Assembly: GCA_030737835.1 (NCBI GenBank)
Contig: CM060856.1
Coordinates: forward strand, 124,001-188,000
Length of the DNA: 64,000 nt
Direction of reading: 5' to 3'
From: Acorus gramineus
Taxonomy: Eukaryota > Streptophyta > Magnoliopsida > Acorales > Acoraceae
Shown: one piece after another, positions 11,835 to 24,105 of the stretch
Position numbering within the stretch: position 1 is the first letter of the stretch
How the letters are laid out: every line of letters begins with the position of its first letter
The notes under the pieces: generated by a model
What the model was told of the DNA's origin: nothing
What the model saw: only the letters and a program-made list of their open reading frames with translations
Database searches by the model: none
Translations under genes and position numbers: made by a program

Positions 11835-12800
11835 GGTTTATTCTGTCAAAACAAACAGCTTTTTTTTACTATTCTCTTGTATTCTTCCTTATTCTGGGTT
11901 TATGTCTCTAGGCATACGGGGGTAGAAGTTTAGGATAACTTATATGAAGTGCTGGTTTTGATCCTGAATGAACAGGAAATGTAACATACATCTAAAATAA
12001 TAATTATTAATAGCTATAGAATAAAAAATTGTATATCACATAAAAAGTAGTGATTTGGATGATAATGAGTTCGATCATTGTCCCTAACTTGCACTATACT
12101 CATCACGAAAGCTAGGAGTAAATCAGGATGAATTTGAGCTACTGATATTTAAAAATTCAATCGTATGTATCCGTATTTGTATGTCTACAAAAAAAAAGTA
12201 TAATATAACTCTGAAAATTGATAAAATATAAGAATGCAAATGATACGAGTTTACTTATATGACCGTGCAATGCTCAATCATATTGCGCGCCAATATGGTT
12301 ACCCATCTCCGTTCTTGAAGTTCAATTAAATAACATTAATATCTAAGCTCCTCTTTGAATGCAGTATAACCTATAGATTATGGAATAAGGTGAAATATGT
12401 TAAATAAGATGTTTAGATGTTCAAAATATCCAATGAAAATATATGCTTGGATAGATTGGTATAAAGTGGTATATAGATTTTATCTAACCCCCAGAATTAA
12501 AGTTATTACAGGTTATTCCACCCAAAGAATATGCGGGTCCACTGTTAAATCAACTTTAATCACCTCTTATAAATCACATGTCAAATCAACTATCATCATT
12601 TTTTCATCTTTGATAAACACTTATCCACACTTTATTCACATTTTATCCAAACAATGAAATTTTTTTTATTATGTTTCCTAATGAGAATAATTATAAACAC
12701 AACTAAACACAAAATCATTTTATCCTTATTTATACTAACTTATACCAGAATAATTGTATACCCAAAAGCAAGTCATATTTTGTATCCAAACAGGGTATAA
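11835..12800. other. AT-rich spacer with a probable further MITE fragment
   Basis: No gene. From about 12351 to 12797 the ends CTCTTTGAATGCAGTATAA and the reverse of TTTTGTATCCAAACAGGGTA are weakly inverted. The inside resembles the neighbouring MITEs (ATAAGG, ATACCAGAATAA), so a third related element is likely. Confidence 0.4.
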
Positions 12801-13033
12801 GGGTGTTTGGATGTGAGGTTAAATCATTAAGATTCATAAAATCCTGCATTCTAAACTTAGCTTCTGAAAATCACCATTTTGTTAGTTTTTTAATTGCTAG
12901 ATTACTTAGTTTTAAAATATAAGATAGTTGTTAGAAAATTAAGCTAAACGTTGAAAATATATTTGGATCCGCATTTAATAATCTTTAGCTTTTCAAACAA
13001 AAAATCTATTCAAACGCAGATCTGAACAGGGCC
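12801..13033. mobile_element. MITE-like element with GGGTGTTTGGAT / AACAGGGCC ends
   Basis: GGGTGTTTGGATGTGAG on the left and a right end reading GGCCCTGTTCAGATC in reverse bound about 230 bp of AT-rich DNA. The ends resemble common plant MITE termini but the inverted match is imperfect. Confidence 0.4.
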
Positions 13034-13317
13034 TAAGAAATATTATAAATCAACAAAATGATTAAGTTAAATTTATTTATTAATATATATGTTTATGTTT
13101 ATAAATATTGAAGCAAATTAATATAAGAACTATGTGGATTCATTTTGAAAAAAATATGGATATGGCTTTTCCCATTTAATATAATTGATATACATATGTA
13201 TACATATTTTTAATGAATCAAAATAATATGAAAATTTTTCTTGAAACTCTACTCGCAATTGGGGTGAAGCAAAAGGGGGATACAGGAGAATAAAGAAAAA
13301 AAATTATTTGAATATAC

Positions 13318-13700
13318 CCTCGTAGCTATACTGGGATAAACTAGGATAAGACTCAATAACTATTTTAAAGAGTGTTGAAATTGCTTATTCGAACTTATCT
13401 GTGCTAATAAAAAAAATATCATTTCTATCATTTTAAAATATTTATTTTATCTAACATTCTCACACACATTTCAAAACTTGTTACATTTTATCATATTACA
13501 CGTATATTATTCACATTTATTCACATTAGCTACATAAACAATTTATGTAGGGGGTATATTTGTCATTTAAAAAATTATAAACTCTTATTCATGTATTATA
13601 AACTACTTATCTTCCTTTTATCTAAAATGAATTAAATAAAATTTTATTTATTATCTATGAATTACAATTATGTATGAATTGTTATTTATTATGGAATATA
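13318..13700. mobile_element. MITE copy 2, inverted relative to 11432-11834
   Basis: Reverse-complement relationship to copy 1 along most of its length, including TAGCTATACTGGGATAAACTAG at the start (its first part, 13323 onward) and the GGGGGTATATTTGTCATTT segment near 13550. Length and boundaries are approximate on the right. Confidence 0.6.
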
Positions 13701-14093
13701 AGATGATTAACCCGGTGTCCCACGACAAACAGGTGTACTAAAATAACAAACACGCGCGACTTCATAATGCTTATTAACATGATGTGACATCATCGCAAAA
13801 GTGATGTGATTTTTTTTTGTGGGCGACGGTGGTTGCATGATTTGTTTCTCCTCTTGTATGAACCCGCAATTTCCCTTTTTCAACCGCCTTTGTTTGATTT
13901 ATGAAATTTATTTTAGTTATGAGGTTTCAATCAGTTCATATATAAATATTCAAAATTTAAAGATAATTGGATTCAATGACTCCGATATTCAGCGCAGGCA
14001 GACGTTGGTCCAATACTAATGCCACGTGCGATCATTAGCTACAGATTAGTTGTTCATCTTTTCTAAGAATCCCACAGTTTCATTCAAACTTCA
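13701..14093. other. Spacer upstream of the NAC gene
   Basis: No gene seen; the small frame at 13819-14019 has no recognisable content. It is the proximal upstream region of the NAC gene and may hold control elements that cannot be named from sequence alone. Confidence 0.4.
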
Positions 14094-14101
14094 GTATATA
14101 A
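14094..14101 (+). promoter_or_regulatory. TATA-box candidate of the NAC gene
   Basis: GTATATAA lies about 300 bases before the start codon. Transcription would begin near 14125-14135, just before a CT microsatellite (14143-14162). A second TATA-like motif (GTATATAAA) sits at 14181-14189 and would give a shorter leader. Confidence 0.4.
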
Positions 14102-14142
14102 CCAGAGCATCTAAAGCCAACATCTAACAAAACTTATTTCTA

Positions 14143-14162
14143 CATCTCTCTCTCTCTCTCTC
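14143..14162 (+). repeat. CT microsatellite in the NAC leader
   Basis: Pure TC repeat in the presumed 5' leader, common in plant leaders near transcription starts. Several short upstream ATG frames follow. A possible leader intron (donor near 14252, acceptor TCGTCTTCAG near 14336) would remove some of them. Confidence 0.6.
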
Positions 14163-14391
14163 ATGAGACAAACGCATACAGTATATAAACCAAAACTTCA
14201 TAATGATCTTTTGTACATGTGAAACCAAATAATTGCTGGGTCAAGTGTCTCAGGTTAGTTCGATGCCTTTAAAGTTGTCATGTTTTTCCTTTCTCTCATT
14301 CCCAACATTTGCTCATGCTTTTCCTTCGTCTTCAGTTGGAATTGCTCTTGTTCTAGAGGAAGCATAATTGGATCATCATTGATTGGAGATC

Positions 14392-15742
14392 ATGAGTATA
14401 ACAGTGAACGGTCAGTCCCTGGTCCCGCCCGGTTTCAGATTCCATCCAACAGAGGAGGAGCTACTTAACTATTACTTGCGCAAGAAGGTCGCGTGCGAGA
14501 AGATCGACTTGGATGTCATCCGCGACGTTGATCTCAACAAGCTCGAGCCCTGGGACATTCAAGGTACGCTGTGTGCTCCCATTAACCCATTAAAATTGAC
14601 GAGGTCGTCATAATGTTATGCAATCATAAATCAATTCCCATCTTTTCCAATTATGATCTTCTGTACCTACAGAAAGGTGCCGAATAGGTTCAACACCTCA
14701 AAACGACTGGTACTTCTTCAGCCACAAAGATAAGAAGTATCCAACAGGGACACGAACCAATCGGGCCACTGCGGTGGGGTTCTGGAAGGCCACAGGTCGT
14801 GACAAGGTCATCTACACAAACTTCAAACGTATTGGCATGCGCAAGACCCTTGTGTTCTACAAAGGCCGAGCCCCGCATGGTCAGAAATCAGATTGGATCA
14901 TGCATGAATACAGGCTAGACGACCACTCCGATGCCAACCACTCCCTTACAACCAATACTGTAAGCCATGAACTTCATTTTTACATTTCAAGACGCATATC
15001 ATCTCTACAAGTTTTTTTTTTTTTTTGAAGATCAGTGCTTCTTTACTGATAGGGAGTGCCAATTGATTTTTCTAAAGCTCGGTTTGCCATATCTACAAGT
15101 GTAGCAACATGCGATCTTATTGGTCAATAATATGTATATATGTAGGTTGGAGATGCATTGCAAGAGGACGGTTGGGTGGTGTGTCGGATATTCAAGAAGA
15201 AGAACCAACACAAGGCGATCGCCACCATCCCTAACAACTCTTCATCGATCATGAATGATTCAAAGACGCAGGTTTTCCAGTCAGACGGGAATGGACCCTT
15301 GGAGCAGATTCTGCAGTCCATGGGGAGATCGTCATCGTGCAAACAGGAGAAAGAATTTAACAACAACAACAATATGAGGTGTCTTAGAGCTCCGATCGAC
15401 GCGATTGAGCACGAGAGGTTCATGAAGCTCCCAGCACTGGAGATCCCCACATTGGCCGACACAGAGGTTGAGAATAGTACAAGCCTCCATGACTGGGCCA
15501 TGCTAGATCGGCTCGTGGCATCCCATCTTAACGGGCAATCGGAGGAATCGAAACAGCTCTCCAACTTCTTTACTGATCCGATCGTTTCCACCGTGTGTTC
15601 CCTCTCCGATCAATCTGACCAACCCAACGGGGGACTTAGTGAGTACCACCAGAACAACAACGACGTTGTAGATTTGTGGTGCCTTGTGCAATCATCATCA
15701 TCAGATCATCTCTGCCACGATTCCAGCACTACCTCGATCTAA
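14392..15742 (+). CDS. NAC transcription factor, NST/SND (secondary wall) subgroup
   Basis: Three exons: 14392-14563, 14673-14959 and 15146-15742. All introns are GT-AG and the joined frame is 351 codons plus TAA. The NAC domain runs from residue 9 ([16 protein letters not shown]) through [48 protein letters not shown] and DWIMHEYRL to [11 protein letters not shown]. Intron positions match the usual NAC pattern. The C-terminal part keeps group motifs: [21 protein letters not shown] and a [14 protein letters not shown] box, as in NST1, SND1 and VND-related proteins. Such factors are nuclear and switch on secondary cell-wall genes in fibres and vessels. An unusual valine stands at residue 92 in [11 protein letters not shown], where relatives have alanine. 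The gene is uninterrupted and isolated among transposons. Family is certain; NST1 versus SND1 orthology is not resolved. Confidence 0.93.
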
Positions 15743-18195
15743 CCGGGACGGAATTTCCATTATCATTATGAATAATGATTAATTTTCATCATTATTGACG
15801 TTTGTTTGTCATGATCATTAGGTGGGTATGTAATAAGAAAGATATACAAAAAAAAATTAATAAGTTAGATGTAACTTGAGATGGGACGGCCTTTTCAAGG
15901 GCCATCCATCACTACCTTATCGAAAGAAAGACCACAGAATTGCTATAGAATATATATGCAGTAAGCGTTCATGATTTCGTCAACCATAACAAGCTTATGA
16001 AATGTATGGCAACTTATATGTACATAGTATGTATAATGACGACTGGCTTTTGTTTTGGTTTGGAAAACGCTGTACATTATTGGCAGTGGCTATGGCCCTT
16101 AATATATGTCGTTGGGAGAGAGGGAATTGAGAGATTCTATAATTGGGGGGGTAGAGACAAAACCTTTATGTCGACATAGGTAGGAACTTTTGCATAAATG
16201 TTTGCGGGGAGCAGAAAAGTAGGGCGATAGGTGTGGGACACAAGCAGCAAAACGCCTTTGGGAATCTTTTCTAATTTGATATCTCATCAGGGTTTATAAA
16301 TTATGCACCTGTTATGCATGTCCGTGCATGTGCGTGGTTGGTCTTCTATTGTATAATTTCTTTAAAAAAATTGTATAATTTCTTTAAAAAAAAGTAGTGA
16401 ACATCATGAGCATAACCGTAACCTACCATATCTTATGATATACAAATAACTTTTGAGAGTAAATTTACAATAGCTCTGTCATACAATTTATTTTTTATTT
16501 TTTCAGTCCTCAAATTTTAGTCTTATATATAACTCATTAATGTCACGTACACACATTAACAAGATACATGCATGTGTGTTAGAAATTTTAATATTTTATA
16601 TATATAAATACATTCACGTAATCATTGGAGTATATGCTTAAATATGTAACTTATTGGATAAAATATACTATTTTTAAAAACATTAAAACAAAAAAAAAAA
16701 ACCTTAGAACAACAACACACGTTTAGAGTGAATCCAGACTTTGTACCGGAAGGAATGAGTCCCATTATGGCATAGGGAAGTAAGAGGTAGTGTATAGTCA
16801 ATTGCTTGGTCCGATAGTATAATAAAGAACATTCAAAGGATCCTTCTTCCCTACCCTAAAGAAATTCAAGTTGGGAAGTCATAGGGATCAGAGCTCCAAT
16901 CCGCAACTCAGCTGACGGGGTGATGAGAGGCGACGAGCGCACGAGACGTGAAGATGATGATAGCGGAAAGCAGGGTCGTTTAGCCAGTGGCGAGCGAAAG
17001 CGAAGTTTTTTGGGATTCCTTACGTACGGCACGTCAAAGAAAAGAAACTTTGTTATTAGTAAAGTGAATAGCCCCATACACCCACTATTGCATGCTACGT
17101 ACGATGGGCACAAAAAGGTGCTGGAGAGGGAGACTCCATATATAATCAATCCTAGTCTCCTAGAGTACTGCTTTGGTCCACCCCACTCTAGATCTTTGAA
17201 CCATAGCCTGAGCCATATCTTTCAAACCATGCACTAGAGCATGTATTCACCCATATGCCCAAAACCTTAATTCTAGTAGTAATTTATTCGATACTTCCCT
17301 AGGAAAGGGAACTGACGTTCTAAAGTCTTCTCGGGAGCTAAACTTATCCCTGCCTTCAACAATATCCATTATCCCTTATAGTCGGGAGATCTTATTATAA
17401 TAATTTTCTATCCCCAAAAGATTAAGATAATTAATGGCTGAATGGGGGTGAGTGAGAGAGAATATAAATATATATAAAAGCAAAACACAAACTTGCATAG
17501 AGAGTTGCAAGCAAAACACAAATTCCCAGCCCGCCGACACAAAGGAACAGATAGAAAAGGCTTTGGATATCCAAACCCCCGGTGACACCCTGCTATATAG
17601 TGATTTGGAACATGTGATCGCTATTTTGGATGTTGAAAACCCTGCAAGCACACTTGCCCCAATCCTTGATGCTTAGTAGCATTATCTTTCACAAGTTCTC
17701 AAAATAGAAAAACAATCCTTTGAAAATCACCACATTTCTCTTCATCTATATTGCCTAGGCACCCGCCGGAATAACTGAAAGCCAAATCAAGCATGCTTTA
17801 CTCCTATTATTCCTTTGTCCATGTAGTTTCTCCATTGACCTCAACGCAAAGGTTTCCCCGAGATTTTGGCTAGCTTTGTATCAATTTTTGTATCCCTTAA
17901 TTGAACTTGAAATCTCTTGTTATGCGTGGATGATCATATTAGATTGCTATGAGATTTTGTGAAAAATTTAGGTAGCGTAGTACCGTACCTTATGTCAAAA
18001 GGGAGCAACCATTGGTGGCAATTTCAGTGAGAAGAAAATAGTGGAAGAAAACGTATGAGACTTCCAATTAAAAAAATCTGAATATAATTAAGTTTGAAAT
18101 GAGAAAATTAGTATTTTATGCAACACTTCATTATCTAAACAAACTTGCAAAGTTATACACGAATAAAAGCATGTATAAAGAGAGATCATACATGC
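15743..18195. other. Intergenic downstream of the NAC gene; one compositionally different patch
   Basis: Poly(A)-type AT-rich DNA follows the NAC stop (AATAATGATTAA near 15768). No gene was recognised. The patch from about 16739 to 17400 is less AT-biased, with overlapping open frames on both strands (16920-17237 plus, 16856-17149 minus). It could be an organelle-derived insertion or decayed gene, but no known protein was identified. Confidence 0.4.
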
Positions 18196-18995
18196 ATAAC
18201 AATATGGGGTGGTTATAGCTAGCCCACAAGTTATTTTACCCACGCCGTTTATTTAAATAAAAAAATTAATTTGTTACTTATCTAATCCACCCCACAAATT
18301 TTACAAAGACAATGTCTTATGTGTTTAAAATAATTCAACATGGATCATATCGATCAGGAATCAGAAACTTTAGTCTTATTCTGATTCTAATTTAACATAG
18401 ATAATATTTTCTATGTTTAAGGTTATTCGGCATGGATTATATCAATTGGTAATCAGAAACCTTCGTCTGTTCGCGTTCGACATAGTCGATGTCTTCTTTA
18501 ATTTGTTTAAGTTGGTTTAACATGGATCATGTCGAACTGGGACCGGAAGGTTGCACTTTAATTTCTTATATACGATCAAAGTAATTATTGTTAACAAATT
18601 GATATCAAGTCGACTCTTACATTGACAACATGGACTTACTTTTATGATAAAGTGTTAAAACATTTGACGTAATCAAATATAATTGAATTATAATGTTTTG
18701 TTTTTCAACCAACACGATTCATGTCGAACCATTTTAAACACAAGTTGACTCTTATATTGACGATCTGGACTTACTTTTATGATAAAGTGTTAAAACATTT
18801 GATGTAATCAAATATAATTGAATTATAATGTTTTTGTCTTAACTAACATAATTCATGTTGAATCATTTTAAACATTGAAGACGTCTATGGCGAACTCGTG
18901 GGATAGGTTAGATAAGTAACAAATGATTTTTTTATTTAAATAAACGGGGTGGGTTGAATAAATTGTGGGGTGGCTATAACCCCCCCATAACAATA
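18196..18995. mobile_element. Mutator-type MITE with 9-bp target duplication
   Basis: Long terminal inverted repeats of about 80 bp: the left starts GGGGTGGTTATAGC at 18206, and the right end (18905-18986) reads GGGGGGGTTATAGCCACC in reverse. Both continue into CCGTTTATTTAAATAAA and a TAGATAAGTAACAAA-type segment. The flanks carry ATAACAATA at 18196-18204 and again at 18987-18995. Long inverted repeats with a 9-bp duplication are characteristic of Mutator-like elements. The inside has no transposase, so it is non-autonomous. Confidence 0.8.
18606..18875 (+). repeat. Two tandem copies of a 135-bp unit inside the Mutator-type MITE
   Basis: Copy one starts CAAGTCGACTCTTACATTGA at 18606 and copy two CAAGTTGACTCTTATATTGA at 18741. 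They share TGGACTTACTTTTATGATAA and the following AT-rich stretch almost unchanged. Confidence 0.8.
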
Positions 18996-20340
18996 CTGGA
19001 CCCACCTTCATCTGTTCGGCATGCATGATAAATGTTAATCGAGTAATAATGTTTGTGAAGGACATGGTAGATCCAACCTTTCTGGTGTTGATTTTTGTAT
19101 CTTTTTTTTCTTTTGAATTTTTTTTTTAATGATAAAGAAATTTTTTTGTGACTGATCTTATAATTAAGTTGGTAGGTTATTTTTTCATATTTATTTCTAA
19201 TCCCACATAAATTTTTTTTAAATTTTACCCTCACAAACAAAAAATATAACACAGTTTTGAGATTCAAATCCAAGGTCTACCATTCATATGGTAGCCCTAA
19301 TTTTTTTTATCCAATTGTTAAAGATTAACAATTTTAAACCATGGGTGGTTGGGACAGATTGAGACTTGACACGATTTTCAAAAAAAAAAATATGATTCAG
19401 CAAAAGCAAGGGCACCCTAAAAATATTCACGATATTGATCGCAGGGCTTTTTGACCTTCACAAGGGTCTCGGATCGTACATATACTGTATTAAGATTTCA
19501 TATCATTTACTGATTGATTTATAATAATGACGTGATATGTTTCTTCTTAAATTTTTTAATATTATTAAATTATTCAAACAATCATGGATTACATGCATGT
19601 AACATATAATACTAAAAGTGTTTGAAAATAAATCATGCAAATAATATAAAAAACTTTTGATAATACAAAAACTAACTGTTAGATGGCATAATGTTGGCTA
19701 CACATATTCCAAAATGATGTAATCGATCCAAATATAAATCTGAAAGTCATAATAATTAAACATTATGAACCCACAAAATAATAACCTAAAATAGATCTCT
19801 TTACCCTTCAAGTGTTTGAAGTAAGTAAGAGTACCTTTATGTTGATAACTTCTTACAAAATAAAACAAATTACAGACACGAATAACTAGTAACAAAGAAA
19901 ATAACAAAGATAAAATTTGCAAAGGTTTCTCATTCTCAAATCATGTTGAACACATTGGTCATGTTTGTTGTAGCTTAAATTTACATATTATATAGATTAT
20001 AACTTATAAATTACAATAGATTATAACTTTTTTGATAAGTTGTAGGCATGTTTGTCGTCAATGTTTAAAAACAATAAAGAAGCAGCAATGGATGTTTATT
20101 TAATAAGTTGTAAATCAGTTTTTTGTTGTACAATTGTCAAAAATAACCATACACTATAGAAGTAAAGAGTTGATTTATGTTTGATTAAATAAGTTGATTT
20201 TTAGGTATAAAATTAATTTTATTGATATTTAAAAGAAAAATAAATTAATATAAATAATATTTCAATATCACTAAAATACTTTTCAAATATTATATTTTAG
20301 AATTTTAATAAATTGAGTGACAAGTGAAATTAAAAAAAAA
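18996..20340. other. Intergenic, no gene seen
   Basis: AT-rich DNA. A reverse-strand tRNA B-box-like segment (GGATTTGAATCTC read on the minus strand, near 19258-19272) hints at a SINE relic but no A box was found. Confidence 0.4.
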
Positions 20341-21051
20341 AGGTTTTTTATTTTTAAGTATCCATAAACTACATGATTTAGTGAACGATCCATCACTTCT
20401 TCATATTTCGGTTTAAGTCCCCAAATTTAAATGATATGTTCCTTTTTAGTCCCTCCCAGGTAGGGCTGGTAAACGAACCAAGCCGCTCGGGCTCGGCTCG
20501 GTTTAAGCTCGTTCAGGCTCGTTCGATTAAACAAATGAGCGAGCTTGAATAATTTTTAAAGCTCGGTTAGGCTCGGGACCTGGATCGAACTTCATTTTGT
20601 GTTCAAATTCGACTCGTTGTGTTATAAAAAACTTAGTTGAAACTTGACTAAACTCTTTTATAAGATCAGAACATTAAATTAATACAAAACTATGCTCATT
20701 TAGGCTCATGAACTTGACTTATTTAGGTTAAAATTTTGTTTTCGATCCTTAAAAACCCTAAAATGAAGAAGAACGCTAGGCTCGTTGAGGCTCGTGAGCT
20801 CGGCTCAGCTCGGCTCGACTCGTTTATAAACGAGCCGAGCTTGAACATGTCAAAGCTCGGCTCGTTCGGCTCGTTTACCACCCCTACTATCAGGGACTAA
20901 AAATAAAACCAAATAATTTATTAATAAGTCCCTCCCATGGACTAATAAGAAACATACCCTTTAAATATAGGGACTAAAACTGAAATATGAAAAAGTGAGG
21001 AATCAATAACTAAATTATATAGTTTATAGGAACTAAAAAATATAAAACCCT
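20341..21051. mobile_element. Foldback-type MITE with long inverted repeats, host of a second MITE
   Basis: The two halves are inverted over most of their length. Left AGGTTTTTTATTTTTAAGTA, ATAAACTACATGATTTAGT, TTCATATTTCGGTTTAAGTC and TTTTTAGTCCCTCCC pair with the right half ending AACTAAAAAATATAAAACCC. The inner break of symmetry is filled by the separate element 20461-20886. No transposase. Confidence 0.65.
20461..20886. mobile_element. hAT-type MITE (TAGGGCTGGTAAACGA ends) nested in a MITE
   Basis: The left end TAGGGCTGGTAAACGA and right end TCGTTTACCACCCCTA are near-perfect inverted repeats. The body is rich in GGCTCG and CGAGC repeats, as in a common plant MITE family. The flanks CTCCCAGG (left) and CTATCAGG (right) could be an 8-bp duplication with two mismatches. 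It is 426 bp and non-coding. Confidence 0.75.
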
Positions 21052-24000
21052 AAAAAAAATTGATAACGTATTTTTTGTAATAGTTAAAAAATTGGGAAGA
21101 TGAAAGATGGTTTAATGATTTTGTGTATAGAAAAAAAATAGATACACATAATATTAATAAAAAAGATTAAGAGCATGAATGAAAAAAATTTAATGTCTTT
21201 TATAAACTACAATCTCAAAAACATCATTTCCCAACTTAAATATTATGATTTTTTAAAGTTTTTTTTAACTTAAATAAGTTCTAATAAATTTAAACAAACA
21301 TGCAACACCTACTTAAACTAAAAGATATAATCTTCAGCTTATAAGTTTTAATAAAACATGTACATTATAAAATTCATCTGGTTTTCATGTATGGAGGAAA
21401 CCAAGGGCTGAGAGTGTCAAAGATCTCATGGTTGGAAATTCATGAGGTGGAGAGTCGGTGTTGAAATGATTAGGAGTTTAGAAATTGTAGAGTAAATAAG
21501 TCATGGAATTGACAAATAAATGTCTTGCAAATGAAGAGGTGGTGGACATTCACTGTATTTAAAGTACTTACGCATAGATGATTACTATATTAAGATAATT
21601 GCCTCCTTTTCATATTGCTTAAAAAATCAATTTGAAAAGTCAGAAAAAAAAATATAAAGCACAATAGGACAAATACATAGGCCAAAGAGAAAAAAATAAC
21701 ACAATAGGTAATATGTCATCTAAAAAAATTTCTTTTATTGACTGTTGTTGCTAATTTTTCTTCCTTTTCTTCTTTATGACTAAAGTACCTGGAATCTTCC
21801 AGGGAACTTCCAACCTCCAATCACTGTAGCTATGTCCAATTTCCACATGCCAGTAATGAATGGATGATGACGCGCAGGATATCTAACCAGATTTGTCAGC
21901 TACTATACATAGATTGAGCCCGACAATGGATTCGTGCTGGGTTCTCCCCCGTTGTGTAAACTAAAACATTCTAGTCTTTCAAACCAGAAAAAAACAAAGC
22001 AGCGCTCGCCCATGAAATAAAAAAGGTTCTTCTGAAAGTTTATCTATAGGACAAGATATACATCTCAAGTTTGAATGACATATGAAACAAATGTTGATGG
22101 ATGATGCTAGTGAAATAGGTTCATAAGCTAGTTTAAAAATACCATAAATTATTACTAGCTAGGAAGTGCATGTTGATGGATGATAGTAGTGAAATAAGAT
22201 TATAATTGAGCTAAACATGTCGAGCTCCCATGTCAGTTTGACGCTGACAGCGAAGCCCAGTTGGAGAGAGACAAGAATTCTATGGTGAACACACCATATT
22301 TTAAATAGGCCAGGGCTGTTAAATTATTCATCATCAAACTCAGTTATGGAGCGGTAGCATTATTTGTCTTTGTGAGGGCTTTTTTTTTATGAGCGACCGA
22401 ATGGCACGTCAATCGGTGCGTCTTTTCGCATTTACAAATTCCACTTCGGATCGCTTTTCGAAATGGTCTTCGCCAGGTGAATGATGTCTGGGATGCCCCT
22501 ATCAAAAGCATTCCGACGATTTAGTCAGAAATTGTGTTTACCTAGCTTGAATTGAATTGAGCGAACAAAATTCATTTCTTTATTTTATCCATTCGAACTT
22601 CACCCAATTCATCTGTAACCGTCGTATCGGGCCCATTTAATCCAGCCGTTACAACGGATGCTCCAGTCCGTTGGTGTTATCCGTTTGAATTATCCACACA
22701 CGTTTCAAAATGTTCAGCATTCTCCGACGACAGGTTTGACTGACACATGGCGCTAACCAACCCATCCAGATTGGGTGCCCCCACAATACCCTTTTTTTAT
22801 CCAGTGATCGGGATAATCTGATCTGATGGAACAGAAAAAAAAAAAACCCTGTCCTATTACCACGTGTCTACTTAACGCTCAAGTGGCTTTTGGCGGTTCA
22901 ATTTCCACCAATGCATATCTTTTTGGATGATAGTAGTTCGTGTTATCCTAGGCCTCAGCAAACGCTCAGTCGACGAGTCAAATCCTTTCATATCCTACTC
23001 TGACTACCTCATCATTAATGGTCCACTCCGTATGTATTCCACATGAAATCCATTTTTCATCATCTGAACATTGTCACCATCTATTTTTCGGAGCCTTCAA
23101 AGATATCTTCAGTCTATGTATGGAGATAGTGCTTCGGGACCATTCGGTAAGACAACGACGTTTCAAACGATGTTGAGATTGGAGAGGTGCACCAGCATGT
23201 TAATATCAAAGCCGGGGAAGGGCTCAACTTTGGCTAAGCTGTGTTCTCCGCTCAACATCTTCTGTGTTATATATTGTAGAGCTTGATGATGTGTGCAGAG
23301 GATTGTTGGCGCTACGTAGGGTCGGACGGGAGTCGAGCTCCCCGCAGAGCTCGCGGGGATCGAGCTGTCCGGTCAGCTCGCGGGGTGCCCCGAGAAAAAA
23401 AAATTTGGGGTGTCTTTCGTGTATTGACTTTTTTGCCCTTAATGAGATGTCAATATAAAAGGACATCTCATATTTCTCATTAGGCTCTAAGGTTTTTATC
23501 TTCGGTGTGACCATTATAAAAACTTCTCATTGATAGTAGATTGATCTCTGGTGTACTCCGTAGGCGTAGGCAAGATTTACCGAACCACGTAAATTTTTGT
23601 GTATTTGCTTCAATTTGTTTGTTTATCTCTTTTGATTGATTGTATCTCAAGACCCGAAATCGTAACATTCTGATGCTTAAATTTCCTCTTCACCCTGTTT
23701 TTCATCATTTCTTCTATTGCTTGGGTCGTTTATGTACAGTGTAGGTCAATTCGAACGTTCTTTGGACCACCGTGTTGTTCATATACGAGACTAGCGGCAT
23801 GGACTTAGGACTTACCAACATCCTCTTTTGCTACAACTTGGCAATGGTCTAGAATGAGAGGGATACGTACCATCTATTCCCTCGAAAGGACTAAAGCATG
23901 GTCGTCAAACTCCCTGAGTTAGATAAGAACTGATCGGACCAGGTCCTTCTGACTAGTGGCAATTAAAAGTCGAGAGAGCATCAGGAAGTCCCCATTCTAA

Positions 24001-24105
24001 TTTGTTTTGGTCTCCATGGTGAGTCCTCATCGGAGACTACATCACATTGTTTATTGATGATGACCTCTGAATTTATGATTCAGTTAAATTATAAAATTGA
24101 GCATT
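21052..24105. other. Intergenic; no gene recognised
   Basis: Mixed composition. 22380-23300 is less AT-rich and holds short frames on both strands. 23330-23395 is GC-rich with repeated AGCTCGCGGGG motifs. The stretch before 24106 may be decayed Copia pol upstream of the RNase H relic, but no motif can be placed with confidence. Confidence 0.4.

Noticed and set aside
17452..17676. 74-codon plus-strand frame
   Set aside because: No similarity recognised, no splice or promoter context.
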